Shown piece by piece: positions 1 to 5,691 of a stretch of DNA of 10,581 nt. This DNA comes from a bacterium (lineage in GTDB: Bacteria > Planctomycetota > J058 > JAJDCP01). The stretch's first letter is position 1. Every line of letters starts with the position of its first letter. The notes beneath the pieces were generated by a model. That model saw only the letters and a list, made by a program, of their open reading frames with translations, ran no database searches and was not told where the DNA came from. A program made the translations under genes and the position numbers. The stretch covers positions 1-10,581 of the forward strand of contig JAUIEM010000358.1 in NCBI GenBank assembly GCA_030428695.1. Direction: 5' to 3'.

Positions 1-241
1 GGTCGGTTGCGTCCTTCGAGGCGACCGCGAGCTGGTACTCGGCCTTGATGCGCTGGTTCTGCTCCTCTTCGAGACGCAGCCGCGACTCGAGGTTGCGGTA
101 GGCGCGCTCGGCGTCCCGCAGGAGGGCGTCCTTCTGGACGACGCTGGCCTTGAGCTCGGCGTACTTCTGCTGCGACACGCAGCCGCTGGCTCCGAGGATG
201 ACGACGGACAGGATAAGAATGAGCGTGCGGGGCCGCAGCAT
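1..241 (-). CDS. Coiled-coil outer-membrane-type lipoprotein, N-terminal part (runs off window)
   Basis: The first 80 codons of a secreted lipoprotein; the rest lies beyond the left edge. The protein opens with MLRPRT, a hydrophobic stretch (residues 7-16) and the lipobox A-S-G-C with the lipidated Cys at 21. CVSQQKYAEL follows, and then a charged helical segment rich in E, R, Q and L that looks like a coiled coil (about residues 27-75). This layout is common in OmpA-family and related envelope lipoproteins, which carry a periplasmic coiled coil before a C-terminal peptidoglycan-binding domain, but that domain is not in view. The ATG at 241 is chosen because a strong Shine-Dalgarno sequence (GGAGGA, 247-252) lies 5 nt upstream and the signal peptide starts there. 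A perfect -35-like TTGACA is present at 296-301 on this strand, but I find no good -10 at 17 bp. Lipoprotein call is firm; the family is inferred. Confidence 0.85.
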   Translation of the reverse strand, partial: MLRPRTLILILSVVILGASGCVSQQKYAELKASVVQKDALLRDAERAYRNLESRLRLEEEQNQRIKAEYQLAVASKDATD

Positions 242-340
242 CGTGTTCCTCCGATTTCTCTCTGTGTCCCAGCGCCTTCCAGCGGGCGCCTTTCCTGTCA
301 ACGGCAGCTCCGCGACGGGTCTTGAGAGGAATCGGGGAAG

Positions 341-553
341 AAAAATGCGCTGAGCCCGGCTGATGCACCGGGATTTCGTCGCGAGGGCCCTGAGGCCGCT
401 TGAGATCGGGCGCTCGAGTCTTCGAGCAGCGGAGCCGTTTGTCATCGCTGGCACACCGTCCCAAGGTGAGCAGCGCAGAAGGCTCGGAGCGCCCGAGATC
501 TGCGGCATCCGGGTCCGCAGCAGGAATCCCGGTGCATCAGACGGGCTGCGCGC
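341..553 (-). terminator. Possible intrinsic terminator of the lipocalin-like lipoprotein gene
   Basis: Read on the minus strand, the transcript leaving the stop codon at 554 enters the 5' arm (553 to 525), passes about 150 nt of partly self-complementary sequence, re-pairs with the 3' arm (375 to 347) and then meets a run of five U (345-341). A stem followed at once by a U-run is the signature of factor-independent termination. The intervening length is far larger than in ordinary terminators, so the inner hairpins would have to fold first. The function is an inference from the layout. Confidence 0.35.
347..553. repeat. 207-bp imperfect palindrome (MITE-like or giant 3'-UTR hairpin)
   Basis: The outer arms are 347-375 and 525-553, inverted, matching at 26 of 29 positions. 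Their core, CTGATGCACCGGGAT at 360-374, is repeated perfectly in inverse at 526-540. Inner segments also pair: GCCGC (395-399) with GCGGC (502-506), and CGGGCGCTC (407-415) with GAGCGCCCG (487-495), so the element can fold along most of its length around a centre near 450. Its right end touches the stop codon of the lipoprotein gene (554-556). Its left end is followed, reading the minus strand, by ATTTTT (346-341), the arrangement of an intrinsic terminator with a very large loop region. No gene lies in 242-553. I see no clear target-site duplication. It could be a non-autonomous mobile repeat, a structured 3'-UTR or RNA, or both. Confidence 0.75.
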
Positions 554-913
554 CTACCGGCGTTCGAGGGTCAGCACCTGATCGCTGTGGACGATGCTCC
601 AGGTCAGGTGCGCCCCCTCGACCGCGACCAGGGCCTCGAGCTTGACCCCGTACAGGTCGACGAACAGCGTGTCGCCGCGCTGGCGGAAGCTCCCCTCGCT
701 GGCGAGCGCCCCCTCGCCGATGGTCAGGGTGCCTTCCCCAAAGACGTAGCGCAGGCCGAGGTTGGGCTCGGCGCCCTCCCCCTCGGTCGCGACCACCTCC
801 CAGCTGCCGGCCAGGCCCGCCGCCGCGGGCGGCCCGGTGTTCGCCGCCGGAGCCGAGGAGTCCTCGCCGCAGCCGAGCAGCAGCGCGAGCAAGAGGATCG
901 AGGGAAATCGCAT
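554..913 (-). CDS. Small lipocalin-like lipoprotein
   Basis: A 119-residue exported lipoprotein. MRFPS is followed by a leucine-rich core and the lipobox L-L-G-C with the lipidated Cys at 15. A short Ser/Ala/Pro linker (about 19-33) leads to a compact beta-rich domain opening with LAGSWEVV (G36-x-W38), the G-x-W type start seen in lipocalin-like domains. The rest alternates strands with Gly turns (YVFGEGTLTIG, GDTLFVDLYG). The ATG at 913 is supported by GGAGGTG at 920-926 and by the signal peptide; the frame stays open upstream to beyond 1180, but that part is Arg-rich and not protein-like. It follows the SEC-C gene on the same strand after a 116-bp gap and has its own promoter candidate. It probably binds or shields a small ligand, or is a structural envelope lipoprotein; no ligand can be inferred. 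Confidence 0.8.
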   Translation of the reverse strand: MRFPSILLLALLLGCGEDSSAPAANTGPPAAAGLAGSWEVVATEGEGAEPNLGLRYVFGEGTLTIGEGALASEGSFRQRGDTLFVDLYGVKLEALVAVEGAHLTWSIVHSDQVLTLERR

Positions 914-933
914 GACCGGCACCTCCGGCCGCC

Positions 934-962
934 ACCATACGCCGAGCCCGCGCCGCGGACAA
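934..962 (-). promoter_or_regulatory. Candidate sigma70-type promoter for the lipocalin-like lipoprotein
   Basis: On the minus strand TTGTCC (962-957; 4 of 6 match to TTGACA) is followed after exactly 17 bp by TATGGT (939-934; 4 of 6 match to TATAAT). The predicted start near 927 would give a short leader that just includes the ribosome binding site at 926-920. It was found by eye in GC-rich DNA, so chance is possible. Confidence 0.4.
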
Positions 963-1029
963 GCGCTTCGCGCGCCTGACGCGCACCTGTCGCAAGACTC
1001 CCGGAGCAGGAACGGGCGGGGCTGACGCG

Positions 1030-3006
1030 TCAACGCAGCCGCTTGATCGCGGTCAGGAGGTTCTGGCGTGTGACGAGGTCGACGACCTCGAGCTCGTCTT
1101 CCCCTCGGTAGAACAGCAGCCTGTAGTGCAGGCCGACCCTCGCTGCGTGCAGCCCGTCTGCACCTTTCAGCCGCTTGACCTCGCTCCATCCTGCCGACGC
1201 GCCGCCGGCAAGGCCGGCGATGACCTGCAGGGCGGCCTGCGCGGGAGCTCCGGTCCGACGCAGGGCGTCCGCGCCGCGGCGGGTGAAACGCGGGAGCCGC
1301 ACCCTGCCGTCGCCGGGCCCGGCAGGTTCGCTGGGGAGCGGGGAGGACGATTCTGGGGCTGGAACATCCGGCGCGGGGGAAGGCGCCTCACGCAGCCGCT
1401 TGACTTCGGCGCGCAGCGCACGGCGCTGGGCGATGTTCGCCCCCAACAGTCCCCGGAGCGTCGCGATCTTGCCTCGCAGGCGCGCGACCTCGGCGTCGTC
1501 GCGCTCGGCCTCTTCCTCCTCGGCCTCCTGGCTGGCCTGCCTGGCCAACGCGCGCTCCTGCAACCGGACCTTCCGTGCGAGCGCGCTGCGCGAGTCCTCC
1601 AGCTCGGCCAGACGGGAACGCAGGGTGCGGGCCTCGGCGCCGAGCTGCTCGTTGCGGGCATGCTCCGCGTCGAAGCGGCGGAAGCGGTCGTCATCCGCGG
1701 CGACGAGCCAATCCCGCCCCCGGTCCCGCGCCTTCAGGCCCAGCCGCTGCCGCGTACGCTCGAGCTCGTCGAGCAGCGCCTCGGAGACGAAGGGCCGGTG
1801 CGGCTCGAGCGCAGCGCGGGCGATCAGCACGCCGAGGGCGGGAGCCTCGGCGAGCAGCGCGCGGGCGAGGGCGACGTCGGCCGGGTCCTCGAGATCCTCG
1901 TCGTCGAGGGCGGCCCGGGCGCATGCCTCGAGCGCGGTCAGCAACGCTCCGGACCCGCGCAGCGCCAGCCGGATCCGCGTCACCCCATCGAGCGCGGCGT
2001 CCGACGAGAGCCGTTTCACCTGATTCTCCGCCCAGGCCGTCGCGCCATCTTCGAGCGCCCGGCGGACAAGATCGGCGCGCACGGGATCGAGACCGCCTTC
2101 CAGGGGACGGTCCGAGAGCTGGCGCAGGACCCGTCCAGCCTCCTCCCACAGGCCGAGTCCTGCGGTCCGGTCGAGCACGGCGAGCAGCGTGTCGGTGTCG
2201 AGCCCGGTGAGGGTGAGCTTGCGGAGCTCGGCACGCTGCATCCGTTCAGGGCGCAGCGTCCGACGGACCGGAAGTTTCTCGCCCCGACGGAAGCTGTCGT
2301 GCCGCGCGCAACAGCGCTTGAACTTCTTGCCGCTACCGCAGGGACACGGGTCGTTCCGCCGCACCTTCGCGGGCGCGGGGCCGGCGCCCTCCGCGTCGGT
2401 GCCGAGCGCGCTCAGGTCCGCCGCGGCCCAGCTGCGGACCCTGTGGAGCTGCGCATCGGCGAGCGCTGAGGCACCCGCGACCAGCACCGCACCGCCGACC
2501 TGCTCCGCATCGAGTCCGAGCTGCAGCGCCGACCAGCCGAGCAGCGCGGTGCGCCGGGGGCTCTTGCAGAGCGCGGCGCAGGAACGCTGGAGGCCCTCGA
2601 CCAGCCAGCCTGGCACGGTCCTTCCCGCGCTCTTGTGGCCGTCGACCGCGAAGGCGATCAGGGCCGCCACGCGCTCGCTGCGGAACGCGGGGTTCCGCTC
2701 GCCGATCACTCGCAGCAGCGCGAGGGAGCGGATGTGGTGGACGCTGCACGCGCACAGCATATGCTCGAGCGTCCAGAACACCGGCACCAGCTCGGCCATC
2801 AGCGCGGGCTCGATCCGCATTCCGGACCGGGCCAGGGCGAAGGCGAGCAAGGTGCTCGCCTTGCCCAGGTCACGGGCGGCGGCCATCACGAGGCCCCGAT
2901 GCAGCTCCGGCACGGAAGAGGCTCGCCAGACGCGCTCGACGGCGCTCGCCGTGATGGGGGAAGCTTCGGCGATCGTCAGCAGCTGCTCGAGAGATCGGAC
3001 GCGCAT
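1030..3006 (-). CDS. SEC-C motif / coiled-coil / RelE-ParE-like fusion protein
   Basis: A 658-residue, apparently cytosolic protein with no signal peptide or membrane segment. Residues 1-210 are mostly helical and unrecognised. A canonical SEC-C zinc motif, NDPCPCGSGKKFKRCC, has its ligands at C221, C223, C232 and C233. Residues 240-430 are helical and repeat-like. Residues 441-542 form a charged coiled coil. A Pro/Ser-rich linker covers 543-567. The last 91 residues resemble the RelE/ParE toxin fold: VKRLKG (611-615), RVGLHYR (623-629), LLFYRGEDELEVVDLVTR and a helical tail. K611, K614, R623, R629 and R647 sit where RelE-type toxins carry basic residues; the usual C-terminal Tyr is absent. 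The ATG at 3006 is preceded by AAGGAG (3018-3013) with 6-nt spacing; the upstream extension in frame is Arg-rich and not used. There is no antitoxin gene beside it. A role in RNA or ribosome contact is possible but inferred. Confidence 0.85.
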   Translation of the reverse strand: MRVRSLEQLLTIAEASPITASAVERVWRASSVPELHRGLVMAAARDLGKASTLLAFALARSGMRIEPALMAELVPVFWTLEHMLCACSVHHIRSLALLRVIGERNPAFRSERVAALIAFAVDGHKSAGRTVPGWLVEGLQRSCAALCKSPRRTALLGWSALQLGLDAEQVGGAVLVAGASALADAQLHRVRSWAAADLSALGTDAEGAGPAPAKVRRNDPCPCGSGKKFKRCCARHDSFRRGEKLPVRRTLRPERMQRAELRKLTLTGLDTDTLLAVLDRTAGLGLWEEAGRVLRQLSDRPLEGGLDPVRADLVRRALEDGATAWAENQVKRLSSDAALDGVTRIRLALRGSGALLTALEACARAALDDEDLEDPADVALARALLAEAPALGVLIARAALEPHRPFVSEALLDELERTRQRLGLKARDRGRDWLVAADDDRFRRFDAEHARNEQLGAEARTLRSRLAELEDSRSALARKVRLQERALARQASQEAEEEEAERDDAEVARLRGKIATLRGLLGANIAQRRALRAEVKRLREAPSPAPDVPAPESSSPLPSEPAGPGDGRVRLPRFTRRGADALRRTGAPAQAALQVIAGLAGGASAGWSEVKRLKGADGLHAARVGLHYRLLFYRGEDELEVVDLVTRQNLLTAIKRLR

Positions 3007-3391
3007 CGAAGGCTCCTTCCCTTCCTTGTACCGTATCGCGGCGAAAGGTGGCAGCGCGCGGAAGCCGCGGACGAGGGCCCTGCGATGCCCGGTGACGTGT
3101 CCGCCCCCCGGTCCCGGCCACACGGCCCTCCTTGCTCGGCGTCGCCCGACGGCCACGGGCGCCCTCCTCGGCGTCAACCGACGCCCTCGCCCAGAAGTAC
3201 CTGCGCAGACCCCCTCGCTCGTCGACCGACAGCCCCTCGCTGTCCCGACCCCCGTCGACCGAGCCACGGGCCCCGGCGTAGGGCGGCCTGCCTCGACCTG
3301 TCACCGAGAATTTCGCCACTCTCTTCTTGCGCCTTCATAACGCGTGTTATATTTTCGTAACGCGCATTCTAAACCTGCGGAGAACATACCC
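3007..3391. other. Divergent intergenic region with repeats and hairpins
   Basis: 385 bp between the starts of the SEC-C gene (leftward) and the oxidoreductase (rightward). No convincing gene is seen; a minus-strand frame open from 3319 has weak third-position bias and I do not call it. It holds a perfect 6-bp stem GGCGTC/GACGCC (3170-3175 and 3180-3185, loop AACC). CCCCTCGCT occurs twice (3211-3219, 3233-3241) and CGTCGACCGA twice (3220-3229, 3253-3262). The last 60 bp become AT-richer, as expected of a promoter, and carry the palindrome described separately. No strong promoter for the leftward gene was found. Confidence 0.6.
3327..3368 (+). promoter_or_regulatory. Candidate promoter with overlapping TetR-type operator
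   Basis: ATAACGCGTGTTAT (3337-3350) is self-complementary at 12 of 14 positions. A second, less symmetric copy of its left half (TAACGCG, 3358-3364, followed by CATT) starts exactly 20 bp downstream, two helical turns away. TATATT at 3348-3353 is a reasonable -10 box that overlaps the palindrome; TTGCGC (3327-3332) is a weak -35 with a short 15-bp spacer. TetR-family repressors usually bind such palindromes over their own operon's promoter, and this operon encodes one as its second gene. The assignment is inferred. Confidence 0.45.
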
Positions 3392-5011
3392 ATGCTCGAC
3401 TACGATGTGGCGGTGATCGGTTCCGGTGCCGGCGGCCTCGCGGCGGCGGTCGCCCTCGCCCGCGCCGGCAAGAAGGTCGGCGTCTTCGAACAGCACTACC
3501 TGCCCGGCGGCTGGTGCCACACCTTCCCCCTCGGCGGCTACAAGTTCAGCCCCGGCGTCCACTACCTCGGCGAGCTCGGGGAAGGCGGCCGGCTGCGGAA
3601 GCTGTACGAGGGACTCGGCCTCGGGGAGTACCTGACCTTCTACGAGCTCAACCCGCAGGGCTTCGACCACATCCACATCGGCGACGAGCGCTTCGACATC
3701 CCCAAGGGCCGCGAGAACTTCCGGGCCGCCCTCGAGGAGCGCTTCCCCCACGAGAAGAAGGGCATCCGCGGCTACCTCGACGCCGTGTCTGGCATCGACC
3801 GCGAGCTGGCGGGACTGAACAGCATGACCCCGCTGCAGGCCCTCGCCTTCCCCTTCCGCTGCCCGAACCTGACCCGCTGGGCCTGGCGCACCGCTGGCGG
3901 CATGCTCAACCACTACGTGCGCGACCCGCAGCTGCGCGGCGTCCTCGCCGGCCAGTCCGGCGACCACGGCCTGCCCCCCTCGATGGTCAGCGCCCCGGTG
4001 CACGCGGCGGTCACCGCCCACTACTTCGACGGCGGCTGGTATCCCCAGGGCGGCGGCGGCACCCTGCCGAAGGCGCACCTCAAGGTGCTGCGGCGGAACG
4101 GCGGGAAGATCCACATGCGCACCCGCGTCGAGGAGATCCTGCTCGAGAAGAACAAGGTGATCGGCCTGCGCCTCGGCGACGGCCAGGAGGTCCGCGCGCC
4201 GATCGTGATCAGCAACGCCGACCCGCACGTGACCTTCGGCAAGATGATCGGCCGCGACAAGCTCGGCTGGCGGATGCGCCGCCGGCTCGACCGCACCGAC
4301 TACTCCGTCTCGGCCCTCAGCCTGTTCTTCGCCGCCGAGATCGACCCCGAGGCGCACGGCCTCGACTCCGGCAACAGCTGGCTGTACGACACCGCGGACG
4401 TCGATGGCGTGTACAAGGCCGGCCTGGAGTCCTGGGGCGCCGAGCTGCCCTCGATCCCGGGCATGTTCCTGACCGTGACCACCCTGAAGGACCCGAGCAA
4501 GGACTTCGCCGGCGTCCACACGATGGAGGCCTTCTGCTTCGTCGGCTACGACGCGTACAAGCAGTGGGAAGAGACCCAGGTCGGCGAGCGCCCCGAGAGC
4601 TACGAGCAGCTCAAGAAGGTGCTCGAGGAAAAGATGCTCGACCGCCTCGAGCGGCGCATCCCCGGTCTGCGCGAGAAGCTGCGCTTCAGCGCCCTCGGCA
4701 CGCCCCTGACGAACAAGTTCTACTGCGAGGCCACCCGTGGCAACCTGTACGGCATCTCGAAGACCCGCCGCCAGGTCGGCCCCCTGAGCTACAGCATCAA
4801 GACCCCCTTCGAGAACCTCTACATGTGCGGCGCGAGCACCCTGAGCCACGGCGTGATGGGCGCCGCGACCTCCGGTCTGGTCGCCGCGCGCGCCGCCCTC
4901 GGCTGCCGGGTGCGCGACCTCTTGCGCGAGGGCGAGCCGAAGCTGACCCTGCTCGACGCCGAGAGCGAGCGCCAGCGCATCGCCGCCGAGCGCGCTGCGG
5001 CCGTGCAGTAG
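3392..5011 (+). CDS. FAD-dependent oxidoreductase, retinol saturase / phytoene desaturase family
   Basis: A 539-residue flavoprotein. The N-terminus holds the Rossmann dinucleotide-binding motif G10-S-G-A-G-G15 with the ribose-binding acid at E33 (VGVFEQH), followed by PGGWCHTF (38-45) and the GVHYLGE segment, a pattern shared with all-trans-retinol 13,14-reductases and carotenoid isomerases. The C-terminal FAD-contact segment is NLYMCGASTLSHGVMGAATSG (from residue 475). It ends in a charged tail of about 28 residues beyond the usual fold. Family members saturate or isomerise conjugated polyenes or related lipid substrates; the substrate here is unknown, and no other carotenoid gene is in the window. 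The ATG at 3392 is preferred over a GTG at 3344: it has GGAG at 3379-3382 and the fold begins right after it, and 3344 lies inside the putative operator. It is followed after 1 bp by a TetR gene, so the pair should be co-transcribed. Confidence 0.9.
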   Translation: MLDYDVAVIGSGAGGLAAAVALARAGKKVGVFEQHYLPGGWCHTFPLGGYKFSPGVHYLGELGEGGRLRKLYEGLGLGEYLTFYELNPQGFDHIHIGDERFDIPKGRENFRAALEERFPHEKKGIRGYLDAVSGIDRELAGLNSMTPLQALAFPFRCPNLTRWAWRTAGGMLNHYVRDPQLRGVLAGQSGDHGLPPSMVSAPVHAAVTAHYFDGGWYPQGGGGTLPKAHLKVLRRNGGKIHMRTRVEEILLEKNKVIGLRLGDGQEVRAPIVISNADPHVTFGKMIGRDKLGWRMRRRLDRTDYSVSALSLFFAAEIDPEAHGLDSGNSWLYDTADVDGVYKAGLESWGAELPSIPGMFLTVTTLKDPSKDFAGVHTMEAFCFVGYDAYKQWEETQVGERPESYEQLKKVLEEKMLDRLERRIPGLREKLRFSALGTPLTNKFYCEATRGNLYGISKTRRQVGPLSYSIKTPFENLYMCGASTLSHGVMGAATSGLVAARAALGCRVRDLLREGEPKLTLLDAESERQRIAAERAAAVQ

Positions 5012-5012
5012 C

Positions 5013-5627
5013 GTGGCGGTCGGAACCGAGAAGTCCGACCGGCGCTCGGCCCTGCGCGCCCTGCGCCGCGGCCAGATCGTCGCGGCGGCCCGGGAGATCG
5101 TCGCCCAGGAGGGCCTCGAGGCGCTGACCATCGGCGCCCTCGAGCGCCGCCTCAGCTTCAGCCGCGGGGTGATCACCTACCACTTCCGGAACAAGGACGA
5201 GATCGTCGAGGCGGTGCTGCAGAGCGCGATCGACGAGATCAACGCCCGCCTGCGCGCCCTCGGCGGGGCCGAGCTCAGCCCGGAGGCCGAGGTGGTCGCG
5301 GTGCTGCGGACGGTGCTGAGCGGCTTCCTCGACCATCCCGAGGCCGGGCGCATCCTGCTCTCCTTCTGGGGGCGCATCCCGAGCTCGGAGCGCATCCGCA
5401 GCCTGAACGCGGAGCTCTACCGGAACTACCGGCGCTGGTCGACGGTGCTGCTCGAGAAGCACCGCGGGGTGTTCGCGGACTGTGACGTCGAAGGCCTGGC
5501 CGGGCTGCTGGTCGGGATCGTGATCGGCATCGCGACCCAGACCTACTTCGATCCCGCGGCCTTCGAGCCCGAGCGCGTGCTCGCCGAGGCCTGCGCCTGC
5601 GTGCTCGCGCGCCTGCGCCGGGGTTGA
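5013..5627 (+). CDS. TetR/AcrR-family transcriptional regulator
   Basis: A 204-residue one-component repressor. The N-terminal DNA-binding domain spans about residues 18-65: a first helix RRGQIVAAAREIVAQEGLEA, then the helix-turn-helix LTIGALERRLSFSRGVITYHF, closing with the signature YHFRNKDEIVEAVL (56-68). The remaining ~135 residues form the helical ligand-binding and dimerisation domain typical of the family in length. It starts with GTG one base after the stop codon of the oxidoreductase, without a clear Shine-Dalgarno sequence, which suggests translational coupling. The likely job is to repress its own operon through the palindrome at 3337-3350 and release it on binding a hydrophobic ligand, perhaps a substrate of the oxidoreductase. 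That link is inferred from gene order. Confidence 0.9.
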   Translation: MAVGTEKSDRRSALRALRRGQIVAAAREIVAQEGLEALTIGALERRLSFSRGVITYHFRNKDEIVEAVLQSAIDEINARLRALGGAELSPEAEVVAVLRTVLSGFLDHPEAGRILLSFWGRIPSSERIRSLNAELYRNYRRWSTVLLEKHRGVFADCDVEGLAGLLVGIVIGIATQTYFDPAAFEPERVLAEACACVLARLRRG

Positions 5628-5652
5628 GATCCCACACCAGACATGCTACACC
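5624..5652 (+). promoter_or_regulatory. Candidate promoter for the Ser/Thr kinase
   Basis: TTGAGA (5624-5629, 5 of 6 match to the -35 consensus) overlaps the TetR stop codon. It is followed after 17 bp by TACACC (5647-5652, 3 of 6 match to the -10). This would let the kinase be transcribed apart from the oxidoreductase-TetR operon. The -10 is poor and the call is by eye. Confidence 0.3.
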
Positions 5653-5691
5653 GGAAGCCTACGGCACCGATGCCCTGAGGCGACCGCGAGC

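Noticed and set aside
347..553. Insertion sequence with a transposase
   Set aside because: No transposase-like frame inside the 207 bp and no clear target duplication; at most a non-autonomous element.
587..1025. Plus-strand frames opposite the small lipoprotein
   Set aside because: Antisense of a gene with a clear signal peptide, lipobox and ribosome binding site.
1126..2469. Long plus-strand frame opposite the SEC-C gene
   Set aside because: Low-complexity Arg/Gly/Glu-rich antisense of a well-supported gene; no motif and no ribosome binding site.
1030..3006. Classical type II toxin-antitoxin pair
   Set aside because: The RelE-like part is a C-terminal domain of a long protein and no small antitoxin gene is adjacent; both flanking genes are unrelated.
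2870..3319. Minus-strand frame starting MAKFSVTGRG in the divergent intergenic region
   Set aside because: Weak third-position bias, no ribosome binding site, Arg/Gly-rich, and overlaps the well-supported start of the SEC-C gene in another frame.
3347..5176. 609-residue minus-strand frame opposite the oxidoreductase
   Set aside because: Val/Ala/Glu-rich shadow produced by the G/C third positions of the real gene; it would also run across the TetR gene.
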